DNA of 64,000 nt from Paenibacillus odorifer (GTDB lineage Bacteria; Bacillota; Bacilli; Paenibacillales; Paenibacillaceae): contig NZ_CP009428.1 of assembly GCF_000758725.1 (NCBI RefSeq), forward strand, positions 5,952,001-6,016,000, in the 5' to 3' direction. Below the pieces are notes generated by a model. That model was given only the letters and a program-made list of their open reading frames with translations. It made no database searches and was not told where the DNA came from. Shown piece by piece: positions 52,392 to 61,588 of the stretch. The position numbers and the translations under genes are program-made. Within the stretch, counting starts at the first letter, position 1; the number at the start of each line of letters is the position of its first letter.

Positions 52392-52702
52392 AGGTATTTC
52401 CTCCCCTATAATTAAGTATAGAAATGATTAACAATTTTGAATTGTACTCATTCTCTCACAAACCACATCATTTGAAAAGAAAAAAATCTCATTATTCCGG
52501 TGTGAATTATTGTACTTTGGTCAAATGCTTCTGCTAGTGTCCTCTACCTACTGGATAACGCTTTCAATATAAATTAATAAAAACCTCAACCTTATGTATA
52601 AAACACAATTCCTAATCAAACTGATCGGTTAATAGCTTGAATCAGGACAGCGGCGATTGAGCTTGTCCTCCTCACTCGCCGCTTCCGATTCAGCCCCTCG
52701 GC
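52392..52702. other. Intergenic region metY-deoC
   Basis: About 310 bp, AT-rich near metY. Apart from the hairpin at 52649-52683 I see no gene, riboswitch or operator here; TGGATAACGCTTTCAATAT near 52553 faintly recalls a cre site. Confidence 0.4.
52649..52683 (-). terminator. Possible terminator of deoC
   Basis: AGCGGCGA/TCGCCGCT 8-bp stem 20 bp beyond the deoC stop; no U-run follows, so termination is uncertain. Confidence 0.4.
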
Positions 52703-53380
52703 TTAGTAATTGCTTTGGCTTGTTTCGCCTTTAGCAATCGCTACACCACCACTAGTTCCAATACGGCTTGCACCTGCTTGTACCATTACATGTGCATCTT
52801 CTGCACTACGTACACCACCGGAAGCTTTTACACCAATATTAGGTCCAACTGTAGCACGCATAAGCGCGATATCTTCTTTCGTTGCCCCGCCTGTAGAGAA
52901 TCCAGTGGATGTTTTTACGTAATCTGCTCCAGCCTCAACAGATAGCTTGCAGGCACGAACTTTTTCTTCTTCCGTTAACAGACAAGCCTCAATGATGACT
53001 TTTGTCAGTGCTTTGCCACGAGCTGCATCTACAACGGCTGCAATATCACGTTTAACCAGCTCATCGTTGCCATCTTTTAATGCTCCGATATTGATGACCA
53101 TGTCCACCTCGCCAGCACCTTTAGCGATAGCATCGGTAGTCTCGAATGCTTTGCTCTCTGTTGTCGATGATCCCAGCGGGAAGCCGATAACTGTACATAC
53201 TTTAACCTCAGGCGTATCTTTCAGCACTTCATGGGCAGTAGCTACCCAAGCTGGGTTTACGCAGACAGAAGCAAACTTATAAGTTTTAGCTTCCTCCGCC
53301 AATTTAATAATGTCTTCTTTCCGTGCATCTGCTTTAAGCAGTGTATGATCAATAATCCCCGATAGTGTAATTTCGCTCAT
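52703..53380 (-). CDS. deoC: Deoxyribose-phosphate aldolase
   Basis: A 225-residue class I aldolase that splits 2-deoxyribose 5-phosphate into glyceraldehyde 3-phosphate and acetaldehyde in deoxynucleoside catabolism. The Schiff-base lysine is Lys156 in GADYVKTSTGFSTGGAT; DHTLLKADA, CTVIGFPLGSSTTESK and GVKASGGVRSAEDA are further signature motifs. ATG 53380 (MSEITLSG) is chosen because GGAGGAATAATAAAA precedes it; the open frame extends 27 codons further without support. It stands alone, not with pdp or nupC genes. Confidence 0.95.
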   Translation of the reverse strand: MSEITLSGIIDHTLLKADARKEDIIKLAEEAKTYKFASVCVNPAWVATAHEVLKDTPEVKVCTVIGFPLGSSTTESKAFETTDAIAKGAGEVDMVINIGALKDGNDELVKRDIAAVVDAARGKALTKVIIEACLLTEEEKVRACKLSVEAGADYVKTSTGFSTGGATKEDIALMRATVGPNIGVKASGGVRSAEDAHVMVQAGASRIGTSGGVAIAKGETSQSNY

Positions 53381-53677
53381 TTTTATTATTCCTCCATGAT
53401 TTGGATAGTAGTTTTTTTCATCTCTGTAATCATACCAATAGAACTCTGCTTTGCAAAGCAAACAGGGTGAGCATGCCTACCTCAAACCTTAATTTGTGCA
53501 GATTTTATGGATTTTAAGTAGTTTATCATTCCCTAAATTATCTTTTTAAAAAAATAAAGGTTTAATCCCCTAAACTTTCCCAATTAAAAATACGATAATA
53601 GTCTTAGATAAATAGGTTTTTTTATCCTATTCATCAAAATTTTTCTTAGATAATACTTAGGAGGAGATTAATCAAAA

Positions 53678-54019
53678 ATGGGAATCTTCAATTTCGCCAC
53701 AAATGCTGCAGATCAAAAACTGAATGTACAAGTCGAAGGAACTATGTCGCCAGAAGATGCAGGACGTTTCATTAATGAATACAACCAAATCATAAGTGCA
53801 TTCGACCCGAAACAATATGAGATCATCCTAGATTGCAAGACATTGAATGTATCCTCAAAGGACACACTTCCCATGCTTGAGCAATGCTACATACTGTATA
53901 AACAATCCGGATTTAAAAAAGTAACCTTTATTATTGCCAAAAGCCCTGTCCTAAAAATGCAGCTAAGCCGAGTGGCACGGGCTACGAAATTAGAAAATTA
54001 CGAAATTATTGAAGCATAG
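53678..54019 (+). CDS. STAS-like single-domain protein
   Basis: A 113-residue protein with an alternating strand/helix pattern resembling an anti-anti-sigma (STAS-like) fold: QKLNVQVEGTMSPEDAGRFI, then YEIILDCKTLNVSSKDTLPMLEQCYILYKQ, then FKKVTFIIAKSPVLKMQLSRVAR. The D-(C/L)-x-x-L-x-V-S-S segment sits where STAS proteins carry the phosphorylatable Ser loop (here Ser-Ser near 69-70). GGAGGAGATTAATCAAAA precedes the ATG. It stands 10 bp ahead of the FabH-like gene and is almost certainly co-transcribed with it. I cannot assign a function; a regulatory or scaffold role for the partner is an inference. Confidence 0.6.
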   Translation: MGIFNFATNAADQKLNVQVEGTMSPEDAGRFINEYNQIISAFDPKQYEIILDCKTLNVSSKDTLPMLEQCYILYKQSGFKKVTFIIAKSPVLKMQLSRVARATKLENYEIIEA

Positions 54020-54029
54020 GAGGCGCCAC

Positions 54030-55022
54030 TTGGGACATATAACGATTCGCCAAGCTGCTTATTACCACCCAGAGCATATCGTAGATAACGAATATTATCT
54101 GAAGCATTTTCAGAGTATGGGCAAGGACATCAAACGATTCCTAGAAGTCATGGGTCGCGACCGGAGATACATCGTAAAAGAACAGGGTGAAAATGCCCTG
54201 ACGATGGGATTAAAGGCTGCCCAAAAAGTGCTTAGCGAAGCGAATTTGCAAGGTGAGGATATGGACATGATCATGTTCGCTTCACAGACGCCAGAGTACA
54301 CCTATCCTACCAATGCACTTCTACTACACCGTATGCTTCAAGGTAAACACCGGACCATTACGCAGGATTCCAATGCTAACTGCGCAGGAATGGTATCTGC
54401 CGTGGAGCAGACAAGTCGTTATATGCAAGCCAATCCCAGCATCAGGTACGCACTCGTCGTAGGAAGCGACTACAGTTCAGTGAACTGCAATACAGATGAT
54501 GAAATTACTTACCCTAACTTTGGGGACGCCGCAGCAGCAGTGATTCTGGAGCGCAGCAACGAGCATGCAGGCTTCATAGATTCCCTTTATTACACCGATT
54601 CTGAGGGCTCCGAGAATATTATGTTCCCGGCCTGCGGCCTGTCGAATATTTATCAAGAGGGTATGACCCCAGAGCAGATTCGGATACGGTGGACCCCTTT
54701 TGACGGTACTGTGTGTGTAGACGCAGCTATAGCGGATATGAAAGAGCTTCTCTCACGCAACGGTCTGACTACGGACGATATCTCTGCATTCTGTCTTTCA
54801 CAATTCTCACTGAAAAATATCGAGCTCATCCAAATCGGACTCGGACTAACCGCAGAGAAGTTCATTTATGTAGGCGACGAGTTCGGCTATACAGCCACAA
54901 GCAGTCCTTTTATCGCCTTTCAACGCGGAGTCGAGGACGGACGAATCAAACGTGGCGATTATGTCTTCTTTTGGTCAGTTGGCGCTGGCTGGCAAATTCC
55001 TACGATGCTTTATCAATATTAA
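54030..55022 (+). CDS. Beta-ketoacyl-ACP synthase III-like protein with altered active site
   Basis: A 330-residue thiolase-fold protein of the FabH type. The nucleophile is kept (Cys118 in DSNANCAGMVSAV), as are the fold motifs FASQTPEYTYPTNA, FGDAAAAVIL and DGRIKRGDYVFFWSVGAGW. The FabH catalytic His (PHQAN) is replaced by Ser257 in LSQFS, and the catalytic Asn (GNTSAAS) by Tyr287 in GYTATSS. Decarboxylative condensation is therefore unlikely; acyl transfer or acyl binding is more plausible. TTG 54030 is the start, behind AGGAGG with 6 bp spacing; an in-frame TTG at 54009 overlaps the STAS-like gene. The pair forms a two-gene operon closed by a hairpin. Confidence 0.75.
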   Translation: MGHITIRQAAYYHPEHIVDNEYYLKHFQSMGKDIKRFLEVMGRDRRYIVKEQGENALTMGLKAAQKVLSEANLQGEDMDMIMFASQTPEYTYPTNALLLHRMLQGKHRTITQDSNANCAGMVSAVEQTSRYMQANPSIRYALVVGSDYSSVNCNTDDEITYPNFGDAAAAVILERSNEHAGFIDSLYYTDSEGSENIMFPACGLSNIYQEGMTPEQIRIRWTPFDGTVCVDAAIADMKELLSRNGLTTDDISAFCLSQFSLKNIELIQIGLGLTAEKFIYVGDEFGYTATSSPFIAFQRGVEDGRIKRGDYVFFWSVGAGWQIPTMLYQY

Positions 55023-55028
55023 TAGTAT

Positions 55029-55061
55029 AAAAAGCCCTACTTCTATAGAAGTAGGGCTTTC
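55029..55061. terminator. Terminator between FabH-like and SPFH genes
   Basis: AAAAGCCCTACTTC/GAAGTAGGGCTTT perfect stem with a TATA loop, 7 bp after the FabH-like stop; a T-run exists on the minus strand as well. Confidence 0.75.
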
Positions 55062-55207
55062 CTATCAGAGGAGCAGTTGTTGATAAACTAGGGAGTGTCC
55101 GTATAGCCAATCCCGGAATTACATAAGGTAAATAGGAGGCATCTTGGCGTTCGAGCCGCTATTGGCATAAAGCAAATTGTGAAATAAATCAGAAACCCAA
55201 TAATGAA

Positions 55208-56041
55208 TTATTTAGTCAGGGATTGAACATCCACAAAAGGTGTGGCTCCCCCTGTTACAGATGGCAGCACGCCGTTCCATTTTTCCAGCGCTTTCTCCTG
55301 AACCTCAATTTGCTTCAGCTGCACCAGCTCAGGTGTAACCTCTTGCTTCTTAAGTCTTAAAGATTCGGCCTCTGCTTGCGCCTGGGCGATTTTTTGCTTC
55401 GCTTCAATTTCAATCCGCCGGAGATCATTTTCCGCCTTCAGCGCCTGCTGCTGGGCAACCTGCTTTGCTTCAATCGACTGGTTAAACGCCTCCGAGAATT
55501 TAAAGTTAACGATGTTAATATCGTTGACGATCAGGTCATATTTTGCCAGCCTAGCGGTTAAGTGCTCACTAATCTCACTCGACACCACATCACGACGCGT
55601 AATCAAATCCTCTGCTGGATATTTGGCTGTCACTTCTTTAACGATTTCTTGAATAGCCGGATTGATAATTACACTATCAAAATTACCTCCGATATTGTTC
55701 ATCAGATTAAAGGCCGAAGCCTTATTTACGGAATAGTTCACCGCCACATGTGTGGACACAGGCTGAAGATCCTTTGAAGAGGCTGAAGTATCGGTCTCCG
55801 CCTTCGTTACCTGTGTATTGACCTGAATCACTGTCTGAATAAAAGGGATTTTAAAATGAATGCCGGGTGACAATGTATTGTCATTTAATTTGCCAAAGGT
55901 TTTGTATAAACCTACATGCCCATATTCCACAGATACAAAAGAGTTCGCGCCGATCAACAATACAATGAGCACCGCTGCAATACCGCTGACTATTTTTCCC
56001 GGACGCAGCTGTTTCAATTTCGGATTCATTTGCATATTCAT
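55208..56041 (-). CDS. Prohibitin-type SPFH membrane protein
   Basis: A 277-residue protein with one N-terminal membrane helix (IVSGIAAVLIVLLIGANSFVSV) followed by an SPFH/band-7 domain (about 38-200) close to prohibitin: GHVGLYKTFGKLNDNTLSPGIHFKIPF, VAVNYSVNKASAF and LIVNDINIVNFKFSEAFNQSIEAKQVAQQ. A long Ala/Glu/Gln coiled coil (KAENDLRRIEIEAKQKIAQAQAEAESLR) follows. Such proteins oligomerise into rings at the membrane and influence protease or membrane-domain organisation. GGAGGGG precedes the ATG. A lipoprotein gene lies 105 bp upstream on the same strand. Confidence 0.88.
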   Translation of the reverse strand: MNMQMNPKLKQLRPGKIVSGIAAVLIVLLIGANSFVSVEYGHVGLYKTFGKLNDNTLSPGIHFKIPFIQTVIQVNTQVTKAETDTSASSKDLQPVSTHVAVNYSVNKASAFNLMNNIGGNFDSVIINPAIQEIVKEVTAKYPAEDLITRRDVVSSEISEHLTARLAKYDLIVNDINIVNFKFSEAFNQSIEAKQVAQQQALKAENDLRRIEIEAKQKIAQAQAEAESLRLKKQEVTPELVQLKQIEVQEKALEKWNGVLPSVTGGATPFVDVQSLTK

Positions 56042-56146
56042 CCAATACCCCTCCTAGATTATGGATAATCATTCAAGCTTAACCGTCTATACGGAGGTTT
56101 AGGGTAAATGGTCGCAGGAAATATTTCAACAGCAGTGGTCATGGCG

Positions 56147-56920
56147 TTACCGCTCTGGGATCAGTCCTTCTACGGTCAACCGGAATTTTTTGCTCTGCTT
56201 GTCCCCGATATTAGAAGCTTCATATATTCCTTCATCCGTTAGCACCACGGAGTCCGCCTTTAAAGCATCATTAACGAAAGTTATCTCAGCGTGATCAACA
56301 TTCCAGCGGTAAATGTAGGCACTCATCGGATTTCCATGTGCGGCTACACCCTCAAAAGATCCATCCTGATCAACATCCAGCTCTCTGGAATGTCCGGTAT
56401 CAATTTGCAGCAAACCCGAGGGGTTACCGCTCTCGTCGATTAAATAATAGTTACTGAGCGAGTTATTTGCTCCTAGTCCTCCAGTGATTTTCAACACCTT
56501 TTCGCTAAACAGCCGCACTACTTCTACCTTGATATCCTCCGGTTGACGATAATTATAAGTTCCTATCGCCCCTAGACTGTATTGCCCTTTGGAAGTAGAA
56601 GTTCTGGCATACACATAGTCTTCGTCACTAGCCATCGTATACACACTCACTTTGACTCCTCCGAAATCTTCCAGCTTCTTCTCTGTAATCAAAGTAGCGC
56701 CTGTAGGTGGAGCAATTAGTTGAGAGACTACGGGGATTGTATCCTCCAGCTTCCACTCTAGCTTAATGAGATTTGCAGCGGTGTCCGTTGGCTTCGGTCT
56801 TGAGGTGTGGTAGTCGTTAGCCGATTGAAGGGAGGATGGGTCCACCTGATGTTGGCAACCTGCCAGCAGATTCATTAGAAACAAGGCTGTCAGCGTAACG
56901 GATTTATGTAAAGGAAACAT
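56147..56920 (-). CDS. Lipoprotein of unknown function
   Basis: A 257-residue protein with signal peptide and lipobox LLAGC (Cys22). The mature part is hydrophilic, probably beta-rich, with a segment resembling calcium-binding repeats (LDVDQDGSFEGVAAHG) and no catalytic motif that I recognise. The pattern of a predicted beta domain reporting on YIYRWNVDHAEITFVND suggests a surface-exposed protein. It lies upstream of the SPFH gene on the same strand and may be co-expressed with it. Confidence 0.65.
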   Translation of the reverse strand: MFPLHKSVTLTALFLMNLLAGCQHQVDPSSLQSANDYHTSRPKPTDTAANLIKLEWKLEDTIPVVSQLIAPPTGATLITEKKLEDFGGVKVSVYTMASDEDYVYARTSTSKGQYSLGAIGTYNYRQPEDIKVEVVRLFSEKVLKITGGLGANNSLSNYYLIDESGNPSGLLQIDTGHSRELDVDQDGSFEGVAAHGNPMSAYIYRWNVDHAEITFVNDALKADSVVLTDEGIYEASNIGDKQSKKFRLTVEGLIPER

Positions 56921-57067
56921 CCTTGATCACTTCCTACCTCTTTTTAAAATTAAATCTTTCATTAATCATAGATGAAGTTAGGCATTCAAATGTTACTTTT
57001 AGGAGGCGGTAGGGTTAATTTATTGTCTTTTGAGGGGATGCGCCGATCAAAAGCTAAATTAGCATAC

Positions 57068-57092
57068 AAAAAACCCGCATCAAATGCGGGTT
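57068..57092 (-). terminator. Terminator of the LLM oxidoreductase gene
   Basis: AACCCGCAT/ATGCGGGTT stem with a CAA loop and T6 on the minus strand, 19 bp past the stop. Confidence 0.9.
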
Positions 57093-57110
57093 AAGGTTAG
57101 CTATCCAGAA

Positions 57111-58109
57111 TCAAGAGCCTAGCAGTTCACGCGCCAGTAGTCGGTAAACCTCTAGCCGTTTCTCCTGCGAATGTGGGATGCTGCATATCATTGCTTCTTG
57201 GAATCCATATTGTGCTTGTTCTTCTTGCAAACGTACGGCGATGTCTTTAACCGCACCAACCAAATGAATCTTGCGCCCTTCCTTGATTGACATCCGGTCA
57301 ATTTCCGATAACGAAATGTTCTGAGCTTCTTCTGGTGTCAGCACCTGAGTAATCCGGCCCTTACTCATCATCAACCGAAAAATATCCTGCGGTAACGCTT
57401 CATACTCAGCTTCTTCCTTCGTTTCTGCTGTGGTCACCATATAGGATACACTGATCTCTGGTTTGTCCATAAAGATAGAAGGCTGGTAGTTATTCCGGTA
57501 ATGGTCCAAGATCTCATTACTCATCGCACCATTAAAAAATTGTGCGAAGGAGTATCCGACTCCCATTTGTGCAGCTTTTCGCGCACTATTGCCGCTCGAG
57601 CCTAACAACCATACTTCAGGGAGCGCCACCTTCGTTGGAGCAGCGAGATTTTTGGCATATAGCTCATCTTCCGGAATCTGATCACTAAGCAGTTGCATGG
57701 TAATGCCAAGCTTGTCATACATATTATGCAGCATTAACTCACGGCCTTCAGATAAAGCGTACATGGCGCTTGTATCGCCACCAGGAGCTCGTCCCACACC
57801 GAAATCAATTCTCCCCGGGGAAAAAGCACTTAACGTTTTAAATACTTCCGCCAGCTTAAGAGGAGAATAATGCATCATCATTACACCGCCGGTGCCGATT
57901 CGAATACGGTTGGTCTTGGCGGCTAAACGGGCAGCCGTTACTTCCGGAGCTGAGCTAGCAAAAGTATTTCCGCCATGGTGCTCTGCCATCCACATTCTGC
58001 TATATCCCAGCTCATCTGCTAAAATAGCCAGTTCTTCTGCTTTATTCAGGGCACCTTCCGCTGTGTTACCGCTTGTCACGGGTGCCTGATCCAATACGCT
58101 TAATCTCAT
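57111..58109 (-). CDS. LLM-class flavin-dependent oxidoreductase
   Basis: A 332-residue luciferase-like monooxygenase-fold protein. Motifs: LSVLDQAPVTSGNTAEGAL, YSRMWMAEHHGGNTFASSAPEV, RIRIGTGGVMMMHYSPLKLAEVFKTL, RIDFGVGRAPGGD and VWLLGSSGNSARKAAQMGVGYSFA. These are typical of the MsnO8/YwcH-like group, which uses FMNH2 supplied by a reductase. The substrate is unknown. It starts 22 bp after an Rrf2-type regulator on the same strand and is probably autoregulated with it. Confidence 0.88.
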   Translation of the reverse strand: MRLSVLDQAPVTSGNTAEGALNKAEELAILADELGYSRMWMAEHHGGNTFASSAPEVTAARLAAKTNRIRIGTGGVMMMHYSPLKLAEVFKTLSAFSPGRIDFGVGRAPGGDTSAMYALSEGRELMLHNMYDKLGITMQLLSDQIPEDELYAKNLAAPTKVALPEVWLLGSSGNSARKAAQMGVGYSFAQFFNGAMSNEILDHYRNNYQPSIFMDKPEISVSYMVTTAETKEEAEYEALPQDIFRLMMSKGRITQVLTPEEAQNISLSEIDRMSIKEGRKIHLVGAVKDIAVRLQEEQAQYGFQEAMICSIPHSQEKRLEVYRLLARELLGS

Positions 58110-58130
58110 GCGAATACATCCCTTCTTTGG

Positions 58131-58613
58131 TTAGATGACCATTTTATTGCTGACCCATTCCTCTAAGACTGCAATCTTATCTTTAAAGCGTTCAGCACGC
58201 ATTTCCTCCGACAACGAAGCAATAGTCTCTCGCTTTAATACAGCTTTCCAAGAGGATTCAGCTTCTTCCATCAGATTCGATAACAGGCAGCAGCTGTCTT
58301 CTTTTTCTAAATCCAACATGTCTACCAGAATCCCATTCGATGAATACAGCGACTGCTGGCCTTCCACCGCGAGGTAAACGTCATATACACGAATATCTTC
58401 AGGGCTTTTCTTTAATTTAAAACCGCCTTTAATGCCAGGAACAGACGTGATGATGTCTGCGGTTACCAGCTTTCTTAACAGTTTCTGAAAATAGGTCGCC
58501 GATGCTCCGAGCTGCTGGCTAATCGCTTCCCCAGACAACACCGCCTTATCCGGCAGCATGTTGAGTAGAACCAGTGCATATACCGACTGTTCTACCCCTG
58601 TTTTCATATGCAT
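58131..58613 (-). CDS. Rrf2 family transcriptional regulator
   Basis: A 160-residue regulator with an N-terminal winged HTH (GVEQSVYALVLLNMLPDKAVLSGEAISQQLGASATYFQKLLRKLV is the HTH region, residues about 5-50) and GIKGGFKLKKSPEDIRVYDVYLAVEG, the standard Rrf2 wing. The three-cysteine cluster motif of the Fe-S regulators IscR/NsrR is absent; only a Cys-Cys pair (DSCCLLS) is present, resembling YwnA/YwgB-type members that may sense thiol-reactive compounds. ATG 58613 is chosen behind GAGGTG. It is the first gene of a two-gene operon with the LLM oxidoreductase. Confidence 0.87.
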   Translation of the reverse strand: MHMKTGVEQSVYALVLLNMLPDKAVLSGEAISQQLGASATYFQKLLRKLVTADIITSVPGIKGGFKLKKSPEDIRVYDVYLAVEGQQSLYSSNGILVDMLDLEKEDSCCLLSNLMEEAESSWKAVLKRETIASLSEEMRAERFKDKIAVLEEWVSNKMVI

Positions 58614-58768
58614 GTACAGCACCTCGATTTACGTAAATAGCTTGATTCAAACTGTAGATAATACCGTCCGCGTATAAAGCGGATAAACATTATCCACTTT
58701 ATACTTTATATTATTTTAAATCCAAAGTAAAACCTTGCTGGCCTTTTCTTTCAGTTAATATCTGCTAT

Positions 58769-58803
58769 AAAAAAAAGATCACGCACATAGCGCAATCTTT
58801 TTT
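58769..58803. terminator. Terminator between sulP-type and Rrf2 regions
   Basis: AAAAAAGAT..CGC/GCG..ATCTTTTTT hairpin with long T-runs on both strands; on the minus strand it ends the SulP gene. Confidence 0.8.
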
Positions 58804-58831
58804 GAGGGTATCCGTTATTTTTTTGTATGTC

Positions 58832-60274
58832 CTACTGTAATGATAATCCCACCCGCTGAACCAGCTGTGAGCTCTGGTCATTAAGTCCTGTAATGGTGAC
58901 TTTTTTGCCATGCTCGGCGTATTTGCTCATCGTCTTCGCTATGGCATGGACAGCGGATTGGTCCCACACATGGGAGTGTAAAAAATCGATAATAATATGA
59001 TCCGGATCGCTTTCGTATGCGAATTCATGAATGAAGTGGCTTGTCGTGCCGAAGAACAGCTGGCCGGAAACCGCATATGTCTTGGAAGAGGTTGCTTCCT
59101 GAACAGTTAGGCGGATCGAAGCTATTTTCCAAGCAAACGTTAAAGCACTTAGCAGAACCCCAAACAAAACCCCAATAGAAAGGTTGTCTGTAACCACCAC
59201 GGTGACCACCGTCACAATCATAACCAGCGCATCGCTTAGCGGAACACGGGTTAAAGTTTTGAGTGAGCTCCATTCAAAGGTGCTGATACAGACCATTATC
59301 ATTACGCCGACGAGCGCGCCCATCGGGATCTGCTTCACCACATCGCCAAGTACGATAATTAGGAATAATAAAAAGATTCCTGACACAAACGTGGACAGAC
59401 GCGTGCGTCCTCCTGACTTCATGTTAACCATCGATTGGCCAATCATCGCACAGCCTGCCATCCCTCCGAAAAAACCAGTGACTACATTCGCAAGCCCCTG
59501 TCCCTTCGCCTCTCTGTTCTTATCACTACCTGTGCCCGTAATATCGTCTATTAAGGTGGCAGTCATCAGGGATTCCAATAGCCCAACTACGGCCAGTGAA
59601 AGTGAATATGGCAAAATAATAAGCAGAGTATCCAGCGTGAACGGGATTTGCGGGAGATGGAATAGTGGCAAAGTTGCTGTAATATTCCCCATATCGCCTA
59701 CGGTTCTTACGTCCAGATGAAGAGCGATGCTAAGAACAGAAACGATAACGATCGCTACAAGTGCTGAAGGTACGGCTTTGGTAAACCGAGGAACCATGTA
59801 GATAATAAGCAAGGTCAGAGCTACCAGTCCGTACATCACCCAGCCTTGTCCTTTAAAATGGGTAAGCTGTGCCATAAAAATCAGTATCGCCAGCGCGTTG
59901 ACAAACCCTGTCATGACCGGCTGTGGCAAAAACGTGATAAACCGCCCCAGCTTTAGCATCCCCATCAATATCTGAAACACACCAGCCAGTACAGTTGCCG
60001 CGAACAGATACTCTATTCCGTGTTCTAGTACGAGACTTCCGACTAACAGAGCCATAGCTCCCGTAGCCGCCGAGATCATTCCGGGTCTGCCCCCGGCAAG
60101 TGCCGTTACAATCGCAATACAAAAAGAGGCATATAAACCAACCATCGGACTTACTCCCGCCAGGATCGAAAAAGCGATCGCTTCAGGAATCAGCGCAACG
60201 GCTACGGTCATCCCCGATAAAATATCGGTTCGAGTGTTAGAAAACCACCCATTATTTAAGGTAAGCTGCTTCAA
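58832..60274 (-). CDS. SulP family anion transporter with STAS domain
   Basis: A 480-residue SLC26/SulP permease. The N-terminal half has about 12-14 hydrophobic segments with GMTVAVALIPEAIAFSILAGVSPMVGLYAS (family signature), GFFGGMAGCAMIGQSMVNMKSGGRTRLS and GVMIMVCISTFEW; a short C-terminal STAS domain (about 390-480; DHIIIDFLHSHVWDQSAVHAI) follows. Members move sulfate, bicarbonate or other anions; the substrate cannot be fixed here. A cre-like sequence (60405-60418) lies 130 bp upstream. Confidence 0.88.
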   Translation of the reverse strand: MKQLTLNNGWFSNTRTDILSGMTVAVALIPEAIAFSILAGVSPMVGLYASFCIAIVTALAGGRPGMISAATGAMALLVGSLVLEHGIEYLFAATVLAGVFQILMGMLKLGRFITFLPQPVMTGFVNALAILIFMAQLTHFKGQGWVMYGLVALTLLIIYMVPRFTKAVPSALVAIVIVSVLSIALHLDVRTVGDMGNITATLPLFHLPQIPFTLDTLLIILPYSLSLAVVGLLESLMTATLIDDITGTGSDKNREAKGQGLANVVTGFFGGMAGCAMIGQSMVNMKSGGRTRLSTFVSGIFLLFLIIVLGDVVKQIPMGALVGVMIMVCISTFEWSSLKTLTRVPLSDALVMIVTVVTVVVTDNLSIGVLFGVLLSALTFAWKIASIRLTVQEATSSKTYAVSGQLFFGTTSHFIHEFAYESDPDHIIIDFLHSHVWDQSAVHAIAKTMSKYAEHGKKVTITGLNDQSSQLVQRVGLSLQ

Positions 60275-60404
60275 AATCTATTTTCCTCCTGTGACTATTA
60301 AAATGTGTGGATCTTTTGTCAGAAAAGACCCGGGGCCGGTGCAACGCTAATGTTGCTTATTGTACTCGACCCACCTTAACCTTCACAAAAAGATTAGTTA
60401 GACT

Positions 60405-60418
60405 TGTAAGCGCTTATA
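60405..60418. promoter_or_regulatory. cre-like site upstream of the SulP gene
   Basis: TGTAAGCGCTTATA agrees with the cre core TGNAANCGNWNNCA except for the penultimate base; the core AAGCGCTT is palindromic. Confidence 0.4.
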
Positions 60419-60472
60419 CACCTCATTTTCTAGCGAATCCTTAAAATATCATGCAAATTCTATATTTCTAGA

Positions 60473-61549
60473 TTACCGGTACAATCCGGAAGCTTTCACT
60501 TCATTAAAGAAGGTGTTGAATTCATCAATGTTCAGCTGCTGAGCGGCATCAGACAATGCGGTTGCAGGATCAGGATGCACTTCCACCATAATGCCGTCAG
60601 CTCCAGCTGCGAGTGCGGCTTTCGCACATGGAATAAGGATGTCTTTGCGGCCTGTCGAGTGAGTTACATCAACCAATACTGGCAAATGGCATTCCTGTTT
60701 GAGAATTGGCACTGCTGAGATATCAAGCGTGTTGCGGGTCGCTTTTTCATAGGTGCGAATTCCACGTTCAATCAGCATGATCTGTGTGTTTCCACGAGAC
60801 ATGATGTATTCCGCTGCATGGATGAATTCATCGAGTGTGGCAGCCAATCCACGTTTCAGCAGCACCGGCTTGTCGACTTCTCCGACCGCTTTTAGCAGCT
60901 CGAAATTATGCATATTACGTGCACCGATCTGGATGATATCCACATAATCAAGCGACTCTTCAATATGTCTTGGATCTACAATTTCGCTGATGGTCAGCAG
61001 TCCATATTCATTTGCTGCTTCTCGTAATATTCTTAAACCGTCCATTCCCAGCCCTTGGAAATCATAAGGTGAAGTCCGAGGCTTGAAGGCACCGCCACGC
61101 ATTACACGTACTCCGGCTTTTTGCAGGGCAGCAGCTACGGTGCGAGTCTGCAGTTCACTTTCCACGGAGCAAGGACCGGCTACCATCAGTGAAGAAGCAC
61201 CGCCAACCGTTACATCTCCCGGCAGAACAATCACTGTATCCTCTTTGTGGCTCTTGCGGGCTACCAGTAAAGTTTTTTTATGATCATCTGTTTGTAAGTC
61301 CAGAGAAGCTGAGAAAATTTGTTTGAAGAGGCTACGGATCGTCCCGTTAGTGAAAGGGCCTTTGTTGCTCGCTACGAGCTTATCCAGCATCTGTTTTTCC
61401 CGTTCCGGATCAAATTTAGGGACACCTTGTTTTTCTTTAACTACTCCAATCTCCTGAACAATCTTAGCCCGCTCGGAGATCAGCTCCAGCAATTGCCCAT
61501 TAATTTCATCCAGACGACCTCTAAGAACATCCAATTCCACGTTACTCAT
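60473..61549 (-). CDS. aroF: Bifunctional DAHP synthase / chorismate mutase
   Basis: A 358-residue fusion of the type found as aroA(G) in B. subtilis. Residues 1-85 are an AroQ chorismate mutase (LRGRLDEINGQLLELISERAKIVQEIG...KFDPEREKQML); residues about 110-358 are a type I-beta DAHP synthase with MVAGPCSVESE, RGGAFKPRTSPYDFQG, IQIGARNMHNFELL, LKRGLAATLDE, LIERGIRTY, LPVLVDVTHSTGRKD and GIMVEVHPDPATALSDAAQQL. It catalyses the first step of the shikimate pathway, with the mutase domain serving as feedback sensor. Expression is governed by a T-box with a Phe-type specifier (61795-61797). Confidence 0.95.
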   Translation of the reverse strand: MSNVELDVLRGRLDEINGQLLELISERAKIVQEIGVVKEKQGVPKFDPEREKQMLDKLVASNKGPFTNGTIRSLFKQIFSASLDLQTDDHKKTLLVARKSHKEDTVIVLPGDVTVGGASSLMVAGPCSVESELQTRTVAAALQKAGVRVMRGGAFKPRTSPYDFQGLGMDGLRILREAANEYGLLTISEIVDPRHIEESLDYVDIIQIGARNMHNFELLKAVGEVDKPVLLKRGLAATLDEFIHAAEYIMSRGNTQIMLIERGIRTYEKATRNTLDISAVPILKQECHLPVLVDVTHSTGRKDILIPCAKAALAAGADGIMVEVHPDPATALSDAAQQLNIDEFNTFFNEVKASGLYR

Positions 61550-61588
61550 TACCCTTCCACTCCCTCTTTTTGTTATAATTTGGAACGC

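Noticed and set aside
52392..52702. S-box (SAM) riboswitch before metY
   Set aside because: None of the S-box core blocks is present in the 300 bp upstream.
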